DNA of 64,000 bases from Arenibacter latericius DSM 15913 (GTDB lineage Bacteria; Bacteroidota; Bacteroidia; Flavobacteriales; Flavobacteriaceae), in the NCBI RefSeq assembly GCF_000424985.1, contig NZ_AUKX01000033.1:1-64000 (forward strand), read 5' to 3'. Of the stretch, positions 51,073 through 60,807 are shown one piece after another. Position numbers and translations under genes: made by a program. The stretch's first letter is position 1; each line of letters starts with the position of its first letter. The notes under the pieces are model-generated. The model saw nothing but the letters and a program-made list of their open reading frames with translations, was not told the origin of the DNA and did not search any database.

Positions 51073-52812
51073 ATGAAAAATATTAGATACATTACATTTT
51101 TGCTGCTTGGGATTTTTGCGATGTCCTGTAGCGATGATTTGTTAGATAAGCTTCCGGAAGATGAAATCTCTCCAGAACAATATTGGAAAACACCTAATGA
51201 CCTGGCGTTATTTCTAAATCAATTTTACACTACATTCCCGGTGCATAGTGGGTGGAATGGTGGAATCTTCGAATTTGACAATAACAGTGATAACCTGGCA
51301 AATGTTAGCATCAATACTAGATTTGTTGGTAGCAACAACACTGCGCCTACTTCCGATGGTACCTGGAATGGAAATTACAGCAATATTAGGAATGTAAACT
51401 ATTACCTAGAAAATAGTGCAACCGCTGAAGGTCCAGAAGACCTTATTAACGCTTACAACGGTGAAGCTTACTTTTTTAGAGCAATGTTTTACTTTGAGCT
51501 ATTACAAAAATTTGGAGGAGTACCTTATATAGATAAAGTGTTAAATACTGATTCTCCAGAATTGATGTCAGCTAGAATTCCAAGAAATGAATTGGCCACC
51601 AAAATTATAGAGGATCTAGATAGGGCTATAACTGGTTTAAAACCTAAAGCATCCACTGAAGCCTTTAGAGTGCACAGAGGAATGGCTTTGGCCTTAAAAT
51701 CTAATGTTGCTCTTTATGAAGGGACTTGGGAGAAATACCATGAAGGAACTCCATTTGGAGCTCCTACCAATGAAAGTACCAAGTTTTTGCAATGGGCTGC
51801 AGATGCTGCTGAAACTTTAATAAATGAAGGTAACTATACGCTTTACAACAACGGAGAAGAAAACACCTATTGGAGTCTTTTCAACAAGGTAGATTATTCT
51901 GGTGTTTCTGAAGTAATGTTCTGGAAACAATACGATACTTCTGAAGGGGTAGACCATAGAGTAGGTCACTATATTCCGCAAAATGGTGCAGGAACTGGTG
52001 TTACAAAATCCTTGGTAGATTCTTACTTAAGCATAGACGGACTGCCAATTGAAGTTAGTCTTTTGTACGATTCTAGTCAAGAAAGTAGCCTTTCTGATAT
52101 CGTTGTGAATAGAGATCCTAGGCTAGCCCAAACCATTTGTACACCGGGAGATCTTATTACGGAAAGAGCCGGTAATCCAGATATATACTTTGAATATCCA
52201 ACATTTAGAGAAAATAATGAGGTAGTTTCTACAACTGGATATCAAATTTATAAAGGAGGTAGCACAGACGAAGGACAAAGAACAGAAAGTACTATTGGAG
52301 CTATTATCTACCGATATGCAGAAGTACTTTTAAACTATGCAGAAGCTAAAGCAGAACTAGGAACTTTAACTCAAGCAGATTTAGACAAAACCATCAACTT
52401 GCTAAGAGCCCGTGTTGGAATGCCTTCACTAACTCTTACACCTGTTGCTGACCCTAATAAAGCATTTCCTGAGCTAAGCGATCTTATTAATGAGATAAGA
52501 AGAGAGCGTAGAGTGGAAATGGCTTTGGAAGGAAAGCGTTTTGATGATCTTATGCGTTGGAAAGCGGACCACCTTATTATAGGTAAAAGACACCAAGGTT
52601 TTAAAATTGTTGGAAGTGATATGGAAACTGAATTTGCAGATTTGTTAGGTAGTTCTATCCTTGTTAATGACGAAGGTTACATTGATCCATACATTAATGC
52701 ATTACCTACTGGTTTTGGTTTTAATCCTAATAGGGACTATTTATCAGCTATCCCGTCGGAGCAAATTGTACTAACTGGTGGTGCTGTAACACAAAATCCA
52801 GGTTGGGAATAG
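51073..52812 (+). CDS. SusD/RagB-like surface lipoprotein
   Basis: This 579-residue protein has a lipoprotein signal (FLLLGIFAMSCSDD, Cys19), then LPEDEISPEQYWKTPNDLAL, the TPR block YNGEAYFFRAMFYFELLQKFGG, and the C-terminal SusD block IGAIIYRYAEVLLNYAEAKA, ending with LINEIRRERRVEMALEGKRF, FDDLMRWK and a final AVTQNPGWE. All are RagB/SusD hallmarks. It forms the lid of the SusC channel encoded just upstream. It would bind a glycan whose identity is not set by sequence. A strong terminator follows. Confidence 0.94.
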   Translation: MKNIRYITFLLLGIFAMSCSDDLLDKLPEDEISPEQYWKTPNDLALFLNQFYTTFPVHSGWNGGIFEFDNNSDNLANVSINTRFVGSNNTAPTSDGTWNGNYSNIRNVNYYLENSATAEGPEDLINAYNGEAYFFRAMFYFELLQKFGGVPYIDKVLNTDSPELMSARIPRNELATKIIEDLDRAITGLKPKASTEAFRVHRGMALALKSNVALYEGTWEKYHEGTPFGAPTNESTKFLQWAADAAETLINEGNYTLYNNGEENTYWSLFNKVDYSGVSEVMFWKQYDTSEGVDHRVGHYIPQNGAGTGVTKSLVDSYLSIDGLPIEVSLLYDSSQESSLSDIVVNRDPRLAQTICTPGDLITERAGNPDIYFEYPTFRENNEVVSTTGYQIYKGGSTDEGQRTESTIGAIIYRYAEVLLNYAEAKAELGTLTQADLDKTINLLRARVGMPSLTLTPVADPNKAFPELSDLINEIRRERRVEMALEGKRFDDLMRWKADHLIIGKRHQGFKIVGSDMETEFADLLGSSILVNDEGYIDPYINALPTGFGFNPNRDYLSAIPSEQIVLTGGAVTQNPGWE

Positions 52813-52855
52813 AGAAGGTTCTATAACCGCAAAATTATATTAGTTGTTAGTTGAG

Positions 52856-52892
52856 AATCCCGCTAGAAATTTTGTCTAGCGGGATTTTTTTT
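52856..52892 (+). terminator. Terminator of the third susC/susD operon
   Basis: AATCCCGCTAG (52856-52866) pairs with CTAGCGGGATT (52876-52886) followed by eight T. Confidence 0.92.
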
Positions 52893-53013
52893 AGTTAAAT
52901 ATTAACCAATCTAGGAGAACTAACACCTTTTTTAGTTTTTAATTATTGCCATAAATAAAATCCTTTGATAGATCTGTAATAACTCAGCTATAATTTTATA
53001 ACCAACAAAGGTG

Positions 53014-53047
53014 TTTGTGTGGTATTTATGAAATCATGTTATATTTG
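53014..53047 (+). promoter_or_regulatory. Promoter of the first sulfatase gene
   Basis: TTTG (53014-53017) and TATATTTG (53040-53047) match the Bacteroidota consensus with a 22-base gap. The leader to the ATG at 53123 would be about 70 nt. Confidence 0.65.
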
Positions 53048-53122
53048 AGACATTTTAAAAATAAGCACTTGTTTTCTATGTTTATATTGCGTGTGGAATT
53101 TATTTAATTTATTATTTTAATT

Positions 53123-54718
53123 ATGAAGTATTTGTATGTTCTTAGTTTGTTGATGCTTTTTAGCTCATGTTCCGAAAAAGAACAAGAGAAAAAGACAAAG
53201 CCAAACATTATTTTTATCATGTCCGATGATCACGCTTATCAAGCCATTAGCGCTTATAGTGATAAGCTGATTCAAACTCCCAACATAGACAGGATTGCGA
53301 ATGAAGGTATGCTCTTTACCAATGCGAGTGTTACAAACTCTATTTGTGCACCTTCTAGAGCTGTGATCCTTACTGGGAAACACAGTCACCTAAATGGGAA
53401 GATAGATAACCTTAGTAAGTTTGATACTACCAATGTTACGTTCCCGCAAATTCTGCAAAAGGCCGGTTACCAAACAGCCATGTTTGGGAAACTTCATTTT
53501 GGTAATAATCCAAAAGGTTTTGATGAATTTAAAATTTTACCTGGACAAGGTAGTTACTACAACCCAAGATTTATTACACAGAAAGGAGATACCATTATAA
53601 ATGGATATGTTACGGACATTACAACCGATTTAGCCTTAGACTGGATGGAACATCGCAGGATTCCAGAAAAGCCATTCTTATTAATGTACCTACACAAAGC
53701 TCCTCATAGAGCCTGGTACCCAGATGAAAAGCATTATAAGGAATTCACTCAAAAAACGTTCCCCTTGCCAGAAACGTTGTTTGATGATTATGAGGGTAGG
53801 GTAGCAGCAAAAACTGCAGAAATGAATATTTTAGATCATATGCACTTGTCTTATGATAATAAGATAGAAGAAGATGTTTTAAAACGTCTAGATGTTAATT
53901 CTAGAATGAATAGGAATGAAGTATACCGAATGACTCCAGAGCAACGCAGTAGTTGGGATAGCGTGTATGGTCCCATTAACGAAGATTTTGAAAAACGTTA
54001 TCCTTCTATGGATGATAAAGAGTTGATGGAGTGGAAATATCAGCGTTATCTTCAGGATTACTTAGGTACTATAGCCTCCGTTGATGATAATGTAGGGCGC
54101 TTATTAACCTATTTAGATGAGAATAACCTTTCGGAAAATACGGCAGTAGTCTATACTTCAGATCAAGGGTTTTACCTTGGAGAGCACGGTTGGTTTGATA
54201 AGCGTTTTATGTACGATGAATCTTTCAAAACACCACTCTTAATAAAATGGCCTAATAAAATAACCCCTGGAACTACAGAAGATGAAATGGTTCAAAATCT
54301 AGATTTTGCTCAAACCTTTTTGGAAATGGCAGGAGTAAATGCACCAGAAGACATGCAAGGTGAAAGTTTAGTGCCTCTTTTAACAGGTAAGAAAGAACTT
54401 TGGGATAGGGATGCTGTTTATTATCACTATTATGAATACCCTGCAGAACATGCGGTAAAAAGACATTACGGTATTGCTACCAAAGAATTTAAGATTATTC
54501 ATTTCTACCACGATGTAGACGTGTGGGAATTGTATGATCGACTTAATGACCCTCAAGAAATGAACAATGTATATAATGATCCTAAATATGCAGATGTGGT
54601 AGCTGAGATGAAACAAAAGTTGAAAGAAATCCGTGAAAAATATAAGGATTCGGAGGATTTAGATAATCACTATATCCAGTTGTATCAAAATAAGAACCAC
54701 AATAATTTGGAGGATTAA
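53123..54718 (+). CDS. Family S1 sulfatase lipoprotein
   Basis: This 531-residue enzyme has a lipoprotein signal (SLLMLFSSCSEK, Cys16). The sulfatase metal motif NIIFIMSDDHAYQAIS is at 28-43, and the formylglycine site is SICAPSRAVILTGKH with C75 in the C-x-P-x-R motif, so it needs a formylglycine-generating enzyme, which is not encoded in the window. YTSDQGFYLGEHGWFDKRFM and KTPLLIKWP are typical of S1 exo-sulfatases that include GlcNAc-6-sulfate and related hydrolases. It would desulfate glycans taken up by or presented to the SusC/SusD pair just upstream. Substrate is not determinable. Confidence 0.93.
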   Translation: MKYLYVLSLLMLFSSCSEKEQEKKTKPNIIFIMSDDHAYQAISAYSDKLIQTPNIDRIANEGMLFTNASVTNSICAPSRAVILTGKHSHLNGKIDNLSKFDTTNVTFPQILQKAGYQTAMFGKLHFGNNPKGFDEFKILPGQGSYYNPRFITQKGDTIINGYVTDITTDLALDWMEHRRIPEKPFLLMYLHKAPHRAWYPDEKHYKEFTQKTFPLPETLFDDYEGRVAAKTAEMNILDHMHLSYDNKIEEDVLKRLDVNSRMNRNEVYRMTPEQRSSWDSVYGPINEDFEKRYPSMDDKELMEWKYQRYLQDYLGTIASVDDNVGRLLTYLDENNLSENTAVVYTSDQGFYLGEHGWFDKRFMYDESFKTPLLIKWPNKITPGTTEDEMVQNLDFAQTFLEMAGVNAPEDMQGESLVPLLTGKKELWDRDAVYYHYYEYPAEHAVKRHYGIATKEFKIIHFYHDVDVWELYDRLNDPQEMNNVYNDPKYADVVAEMKQKLKEIREKYKDSEDLDNHYIQLYQNKNHNNLED

Positions 54719-55022
54719 GGTTATGATTCTCATAGAAATGGATATTGCTATAAATTTGGATTATTCATTTAATTGAATCCATACGCTTAATAAAAATAAT
54801 AGCCCTGTGTAAGTATAATAAACTTCACAGGGCTATTTGTTTTATTAGAAATGCTAGTCTCGTAGAATCTAGTCTATATCTTCTGATTAGAATGAGATTT
54901 TAATCTAATTTATTTTCAGTGAATCTTGTTTTTGAATAAATCCTATTAACCACGGCTATAACCCTTATAAGTCAAGTCTGTATCTACGACTAGTTTATGT
55001 TTATTATGGGAACCTCTTATTA
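54719..55022. other. Gap between sulfatase and nhaA
   Basis: 304 bases between convergent genes. The only clear structure is a long hairpin at 54798-54837. No gene is seen. Confidence 0.6.
54798..54837. terminator. Hairpin terminator after the sulfatase gene
   Basis: AATAGCCCTGTG (54798-54809) pairs with CACAGGGCTATT (54826-54837), and the stem continues inward through AAG/CTT with a mismatch. It is flanked by A-rich DNA on the left and T-rich DNA on the right, so it may act in both directions. Confidence 0.78.
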
Positions 55023-56321
55023 TCACCTTTTCGATCCAGTAAATCTTAAAACCAGATAACCTACAATTCCAGATACCCCAGAACCGACCATGATCCCCAC
55101 TTTTGCAGAATCAATAATTAATTGATTATCAGCAAAAGCCAAATTCGCGATAAAAATGGACATGGTAAATCCAACCCCAGCCAAAATAGCTACTCCCATG
55201 ATTCGCTTAAAGGAAATATTGTCTGGTAAAATAGCAAGTTTCAATTTTATCCCAATCCAAGAGAACAAGGTTACTCCTACCAATTTACCTATAAATAGGG
55301 CAATTGCGATATGAAACAATAAAGCGGTATCCATTTTCATGTCCGTACCCACGGCTACCCCTGCATTAGCCAAAGCAAAAACCGGCATAATGAAATAGGC
55401 CACCCATCCGTGCAATTTATGCTCAGATCGTTGTAATGGCGATTTAAATTTGTTACCTAAAGCTTCTAACTCATCCATTTTTACGATTTGTTCACTAGAA
55501 AGGACTGGAAGATAATCTCGTTCAGTTTTAGCAAATCCCTCTGAAATTTCAGAAAGCCGCGTCATAAAAGAATCCATATCAATCGTTTGTCTTAATGGTA
55601 CTGTAAATGCTAGTAAGACTCCAGCGATTGTAGGATGTATACCAGATTTAAAGAATAGAACCCAAATCACAATCCCAAGAATAATCATTAGGTATTTGGA
55701 ATATAAATTGCGATAAGACAAAAAGAAGAGTAGTCCTAAGAGTGCAAATGCATAAAAAAGAAGCATCCAATCTATCCCTGTACTATAGAAAAGGGCAATT
55801 ACAATTACTGCACCTAAATCGTCCACAATAGCAAATGCTGTTAAAAATATTTTTAAACTTAAGGGAACTCTGTTGCCTAAAACCTGTAAAATAGCCAGAG
55901 AAAATGCAATATCTGTGGCCATGGGGATTCCCCATCCAGCATGTGTTTCTGGAGAATCGTTTAAAAGAAGAAACAAACTCATAGGGATCAACATTCCACC
56001 TACGGCCGCAAACATAGGCAGAGCCGCTTTACGCAAACTGTTTAGCTCCCCGATTAAAAGTTCCCGTTTAATTTCTAATCCAATTAAAAAGAAGAAGAAA
56101 ACCATTAAGGCATCATTTACCCAATAGTGTAATGGCAAAGTAAATTCAAAGGTTTCTGAGCTTATTCCCAAATGATAATGCCATAAAGCTTGATAAGATT
56201 CGGCATAACTAGAGTTTGCCCATATCATTGCAATTATAGTAGCGGTGAATAATAAAATGCCACTAAAGCTTTCTATTTTTGAGAAATTCAGTAAAGGAAT
56301 GAGTATTCTTCTCTTTATCAT
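55023..56321 (-). CDS. nhaA: Na+/H+ antiporter NhaA
   Basis: This 432-residue inner-membrane protein exports sodium in exchange for protons. The ion-binding aspartates are visible as D167-D168 in TAFAIVDDLGAVIVIALF, with ATDIAFSLAILQVLGNRVP (D137) before them. GLEIKRELLIGELNSLRKA at 81-99 and the C-terminal GVGFTMSIFIANLAF are family hallmarks. About 12 membrane segments are expected. It is a single-gene unit with a good promoter. It fits a marine, sodium-rich lifestyle and could restore the sodium gradient used by the SSS symporter, but that link is inference. Confidence 0.95.
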   Translation of the reverse strand: MIKRRILIPLLNFSKIESFSGILLFTATIIAMIWANSSYAESYQALWHYHLGISSETFEFTLPLHYWVNDALMVFFFFLIGLEIKRELLIGELNSLRKAALPMFAAVGGMLIPMSLFLLLNDSPETHAGWGIPMATDIAFSLAILQVLGNRVPLSLKIFLTAFAIVDDLGAVIVIALFYSTGIDWMLLFYAFALLGLLFFLSYRNLYSKYLMIILGIVIWVLFFKSGIHPTIAGVLLAFTVPLRQTIDMDSFMTRLSEISEGFAKTERDYLPVLSSEQIVKMDELEALGNKFKSPLQRSEHKLHGWVAYFIMPVFALANAGVAVGTDMKMDTALLFHIAIALFIGKLVGVTLFSWIGIKLKLAILPDNISFKRIMGVAILAGVGFTMSIFIANLAFADNQLIIDSAKVGIMVGSGVSGIVGYLVLRFTGSKR

Positions 56322-56348
56322 GATTTAGATTTAGTGTATTGTTACAAT

Positions 56349-56377
56349 CAAAAATAGTAATATTCTTAATAAATCAA
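56349..56377 (-). promoter_or_regulatory. Promoter of nhaA
   Basis: Minus strand: -7 box TATTTTTG (56356-56349) and TTG (56377-56375), 18 bases apart. The start codon at 56321 follows after about 20 nt of leader. Confidence 0.62.
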
Positions 56378-56501
56378 TTAGGTGGTAGTATTTATTTTTA
56401 ACTATTAAAAATCTCTAATTTCATCCCTTGCACTAGTTATTTCCTAAACTTATCCCATCAAAGTTTCCGCTACTTTTCACCTATTCTATTAGTAATATCT
56501 A

Positions 56502-58106
56502 TTAATTCTGATTGTATTTTAAAACCCAATCGGCAAAGATGTTATTGAGCGTTAAGACTGTATCTTTATGTTTTTCTTGTAGATTGTAGATTTCCGTAGG
56601 ATCATTTTCCATATCATACAATTCCCAAATATCATTTTTAGCGTTGCGGACAATTTTCCAGTTATTTAATCGTAAAGCCTGACTATTTCTCCATTCCCAA
56701 AATAAGGGGTCTTCTCGTTTCGTTTCCGGATTTTTAAAAACAGGAAGAAGACTTTTGCCTCGAAGAGGCGTAATTTCCTCCCCGTTAAAATTCTTTGGAT
56801 AAGTAGCACCCGATATTTCAATAAAGGTAGCCATGAAGTCTATAAAATGGCCTGGATAGTTTGTAAAAGTGTTGGGCTGTATTTCTTTTGGCCAATAGGC
56901 GATAAGCGGACTGTTAATTCCGCCTTCATAATTATAATTCTTGTAAAATCTAAAGGGAGTATTAGATACATTGGCCCAATCCTTTTTAAGGGAAGTCCAT
57001 CTTGCTATAGATCCTCGAGGGGCATTATCATCATCATTATTTAATTCTACTACCTCTGCAGAGGCCCCATTGTCTGATACAAATAGAATTATAGTGTTAT
57101 CACTAGCGTTAATTTCTTCCAATTTTCTTAAAAGTCGACCTATATTCTGATCTATTCTATCTATCATAGCAGCATAAACCTCCATAACGGAAGCCTCATA
57201 CTCTTGTTCTGTTGGGGAAAGGCTATCCCAATTCTTATAAGTGGGTTTAGAGAGAGTTACATTTTCGTCTAACAAACCAATGGACCTCTGCTTTTTAAAC
57301 CTTTCTTTTCTAATATGGTCATAGCCGAGATCGTACTTTCCTTTATATTTTACTATATCATCTGGCCAAGCCATTAGTGGATCGTGTGGCGCGGTATAGG
57401 AGAGGTATAAAAAGAAAGGGTTGCTTTTATTTTCTTCCAAGTAATCCAAGGCATAATTGGTAAAATAATCTGTGGAGTAAAAATCCCGTTCTTTTGGGGT
57501 GTAAGGGATATAAATAATACTATCTATTCCCCATTTCCTATCAATTCTTTTTTGTGCCGGCTTAGGTTCTCCCTCCCTTTGTAATCCTGGATTAAAATGG
57601 TTAAATGCCCCGTCTATTAATCCATAAAAACGTTGAAACCCTCTGTCATATGGATTTTCAATGCCATGGTGTTTTCCAGAAAAATAGGTGGCATATCCGG
57701 CCTCTTGTAGCACCTCTCCTAAGGTTACCACATTGCGTAAGGGATTGGTATGTGTCTGGTCATATCCAGAATCATGAGCATACACACCGGTTAACAATGC
57801 CGCTCTAGAGGGGAAACATTTTCCTGCATTGTAGAAATTTCTAAATCGCATTCCCTTTTGGGCAAGCTGATCCAAATTGGGAGTGTTTATTTCTCCTCCG
57901 TAGCATCCCAAGTCGGACCAACCCATATCATCAACAGAAATCACGATAATATTGGGTCTTGCAGGCTCGTTTTCATTGGTGCAACTTAAAAAGTTTAAGC
58001 TAAGAAGTAATACGTATATAATTGATCTATGATGGTTGAAAAAAGATGCCATATTAGGGAATTTATTCAGTTTATTCATGGACTTGTTATTAGATTTTAA
58101 AGTCAA
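56502..58106 (-). CDS. Family S1 sulfatase lipoprotein (second copy type)
   Basis: This 534-residue enzyme has its lipobox at LLLSLNFLSCTNE (Cys42 if the first ATG at 58106 is used). In-frame ATGs at 58079 and 58052 would give a more usual signal-peptide length, so the start is uncertain. Metal motif: PNIIVISVDDMGWSDLGCYG. Formylglycine site: NAGKCFPSRAALLTG with C97 in C-x-P-S-R. FVSDNGASAEVVELN and the EWRNSQALRLNNWKIVRNA tail match arylsulfatase-type S1 enzymes. It differs clearly from the sulfatase at 53123-54718, so the two likely act on different sulfate esters. It is divergent from the PQQ dehydrogenase gene. Confidence 0.92.
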   Translation of the reverse strand: MTLKSNNKSMNKLNKFPNMASFFNHHRSIIYVLLLSLNFLSCTNENEPARPNIIVISVDDMGWSDLGCYGGEINTPNLDQLAQKGMRFRNFYNAGKCFPSRAALLTGVYAHDSGYDQTHTNPLRNVVTLGEVLQEAGYATYFSGKHHGIENPYDRGFQRFYGLIDGAFNHFNPGLQREGEPKPAQKRIDRKWGIDSIIYIPYTPKERDFYSTDYFTNYALDYLEENKSNPFFLYLSYTAPHDPLMAWPDDIVKYKGKYDLGYDHIRKERFKKQRSIGLLDENVTLSKPTYKNWDSLSPTEQEYEASVMEVYAAMIDRIDQNIGRLLRKLEEINASDNTIILFVSDNGASAEVVELNNDDDNAPRGSIARWTSLKKDWANVSNTPFRFYKNYNYEGGINSPLIAYWPKEIQPNTFTNYPGHFIDFMATFIEISGATYPKNFNGEEITPLRGKSLLPVFKNPETKREDPLFWEWRNSQALRLNNWKIVRNAKNDIWELYDMENDPTEIYNLQEKHKDTVLTLNNIFADWVLKYNQN

Positions 58107-58308
58107 TTAGTATTTTTTAAAGATATATAATCAATTATATAGAAAGGTAATGCATAGTAACATTCAATTAGATTGAAATCCACGATTACCCAATGGCGTA
58201 ACTAATTTACTGTCTATTAGAATTTAATTAGGGATAGTTATTATGCATTATAATGTTGCGGGTAAAGAACAATGAATATATATTTAGGAATCTAAATGTT
58301 TACCAAAT

Positions 58309-60480
58309 ATGAACATCAATAAAGTTTCTTTTTTAACTATATCGATTTTAATAACCATTTCTCTAATTCATTCTTCTTGTACTAATAAAACCACTTATAC
58401 CAGCTGGAAAGTTACAGGGGGTAGTAAGGAGAATATAAAATTCTCCCGCCTTAATCAAATCGACACCTCTAATGTAAATCAACTTGAAGTTGCTTGGGTG
58501 TATCATTCGGAAGGTAAAGATTCCACCAAATATGGACCAATGGAATGCAACCCCATCATCGTTAATGATGTTTTGTACGGGGTTTCTCCAAAATTAAAAT
58601 TGTTTGCTGTGAAGGCTGATACGGGTAAGGAGAAATGGACATTTGATCCTGCCGACTCCCTTCAGAATAAAAAATGGCATCGATCTAGTGTAAATATGAA
58701 TAGAGGGGTATCTTACTGGGAAGAAGGAGAAGATAAACGGATAATATATAGTGTAGGACCAATTGTATTGGCTGTAGATGCTATTACTGGAAAATTGGTA
58801 AATAGTTTTGGAGATCAGGGTGGAGTAGACTTGAGAATTGGTCTGGGGCGAGATGAGTCCAAAATGTTTATAGCACCTACTTCTCCTATGATGATATATA
58901 ATGGTTTATTCTTTGTAGGTGGACTGGTAGGAGAAGAAACACCGGGTCATATCCGAGCCTATGATGTGGTTACGGGAGAGCAGAAATGGATCTTCCATAC
59001 CATTCCGCAACCTGGAGAGCCGGGACATGAAACCTGGGAAGACAGTACAGCTTATAAACGAATGGGATCTACTAATAGCTGGTCTGGTTTTAGTATGGAT
59101 GAAAAGAATGGACTATTATTCTGCGGAACCGGTAGCCCTACAAACGATTTTTATGGCGGGGACCGATGGGGGAGTGGCCTATATGGCAATAGTATTCTTG
59201 CACTGGATGCGATGACAGGTAAGTTAAAATGGCATTTCCAAACCGTTCACCATGATGTATGGGATATGGACCTATCTAGTCCCCCTATGCTGATTACCGT
59301 AGAGCATAAAGGGAAGATGGTTGATGCTGTAGCACAATCTACTAAAACAGGACATATCTTTCTTTTTGAAAGAACTACAGGTAAACCCCTTTTTCCAATT
59401 GAAGAAAGGTCTGTTATCACGCAAAATGCAGTAGAAGGAGAGAAACTTTGGCCTACACAGCCTTTCCCAGAAGTGCCAAAACCCTTTGCAAGACAAGTTT
59501 TAACAGAAAACGACCTAAATACGTTGGTGCCCGATTCATCCTATCAAGATATTTTAAAAAGGTTCCGCTCTTATAGATCTGAAGGTATCTACACCCCACC
59601 TACTGTGGAGGGAACTATTGTTTTTCCTGGATATGATGGGGGCGGAGAATGGGGCGGACCTGCCTATGATCCAGAAACACAAATTTTATATGTAAATGCC
59701 AATGAAATGGCTTGGGTATTAAATCTTGTAGAAATGGATAGCGCTAAAGATAAGGAATTGACTAATATGGAAGCTGGTGCTATTTTATATTCCAATAATT
59801 GTATGGCTTGCCATGGTCCCGAAAAACTAGGTGGTGGAGATGTTCCAACCCTTGTAGGTGCCAATCAGAAATATACCCTTCCCAAATTTTCTGAGTTAGT
59901 AACAACGGGACGAAGAATGATGCCTGGATTCGCACAACTAACCGATGTGGAAAAGGAGGCAATTGGAGCATATGTTCTAGATTTAAAGGACAGACAGGAT
60001 GAGCCCTTTACTGGGAATCTTAAAAGTGTAAACAAGAATTATAAAACTAAACGCCCTGCCTACAGTTTTACGGGATATAATAAATTTTTAACTAAGGAAG
60101 GATATCCTGCTATTAGTCCGCCATGGGGAACACTAAACGCCATAAATATGAAAACTGGAGAGTATGAGTGGAAGATACCCTTGGGAGAGTTTGAAGAACT
60201 AAAACAGCAAGGGCATCCACCTACTGGAAGAGAGAACTATGGGGGGCCTGTGGTTACCGCAGGTGGACTATTATTTATAGCAGCTTCTGCTGATGGTAAG
60301 TTTCGGGCTATAAATAAAAGGACAGGAGAGATTTTATTGGAAACCGAGCTTCCTGCTCCAGGGGTAGCTACGCCGGCAACCTACTCGGTAAATGGGAAGC
60401 AGTATGTGGTAATTGCATGTGGCGGTGGAAAATGGGGCGGTAAAGCTGGCGATGCCTATGTGGCTTTTGCTTTGCCGTAA
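58309..60480 (+). CDS. PQQ-dependent dehydrogenase with inserted cytochrome c domain
   Basis: This 723-residue protein has a lipoprotein-like signal (TISLIHSSCTNK). It forms an eight-blade quinoprotein propeller with tryptophan-docking repeats such as FAVKADTGKEKWTF, AYDVVTGEQKWIFH, LALDAMTGKLKWHFQ, and the DVWDMDLSSPPML block. Between blades, near residues 490-570, it has a haem c site: C498-M-A-C501-H502 (NNCMACHGPEKLGG) with a probable axial Met in RRMMPGF. The family includes quinohaemoprotein alcohol and sugar dehydrogenases; the glucose/polyol type is likeliest from the sequence but not proven. Oxidation would occur in the periplasm with electrons passed through the haem. PQQ biosynthesis genes are not in the window. 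Confidence 0.9.
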   Translation: MNINKVSFLTISILITISLIHSSCTNKTTYTSWKVTGGSKENIKFSRLNQIDTSNVNQLEVAWVYHSEGKDSTKYGPMECNPIIVNDVLYGVSPKLKLFAVKADTGKEKWTFDPADSLQNKKWHRSSVNMNRGVSYWEEGEDKRIIYSVGPIVLAVDAITGKLVNSFGDQGGVDLRIGLGRDESKMFIAPTSPMMIYNGLFFVGGLVGEETPGHIRAYDVVTGEQKWIFHTIPQPGEPGHETWEDSTAYKRMGSTNSWSGFSMDEKNGLLFCGTGSPTNDFYGGDRWGSGLYGNSILALDAMTGKLKWHFQTVHHDVWDMDLSSPPMLITVEHKGKMVDAVAQSTKTGHIFLFERTTGKPLFPIEERSVITQNAVEGEKLWPTQPFPEVPKPFARQVLTENDLNTLVPDSSYQDILKRFRSYRSEGIYTPPTVEGTIVFPGYDGGGEWGGPAYDPETQILYVNANEMAWVLNLVEMDSAKDKELTNMEAGAILYSNNCMACHGPEKLGGGDVPTLVGANQKYTLPKFSELVTTGRRMMPGFAQLTDVEKEAIGAYVLDLKDRQDEPFTGNLKSVNKNYKTKRPAYSFTGYNKFLTKEGYPAISPPWGTLNAINMKTGEYEWKIPLGEFEELKQQGHPPTGRENYGGPVVTAGGLLFIAASADGKFRAINKRTGEILLETELPAPGVATPATYSVNGKQYVVIACGGGKWGGKAGDAYVAFALP

Positions 60481-60807
60481 AGATTGGTAAAGTAAAATTA
60501 ATCCCTTATTCCCCATAATTTAGGCTTATCCAACAAAAGTTATTCCTCGTTCTAGGAGCTATTAAATGAAAGGTTTCCCGATTTCCTGTTTTGGAAAACT
60601 TAACTATGCGTGTAAACTTATTTTAACAGTCACTGGTAAAAGAAAAATTATAGAATTAAAAAATTCTTCGACTCCCATGCCCCCAAAATCGCGAATAACC
60701 TTACTTTTGAATTATGGTTATTGAGATTATGATAATTAATTTCTTTTTTCTGAAATATAATTATAATTCTGAAAGCCTATTGTGAGAATAGAATACATAA
60801 TAAGATA
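60481..60807. other. Gap between dehydrogenase and aminotransferase-like gene
   Basis: 327 bases. A TACTTTTG at 60702-60709 matches the -7 consensus, but lies about 100 bases before the next start and lacks a -33 partner. No terminator was found for the dehydrogenase gene. Confidence 0.4.

Larger units (their letters stand above)
52813..53122. other. Gap between susD and sulfatase
   Basis: 310 bases with the susD terminator at the left and the sulfatase promoter at 53014-53047. No gene is seen. The promoter implies the sulfatase is an independent unit. Confidence 0.6.
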
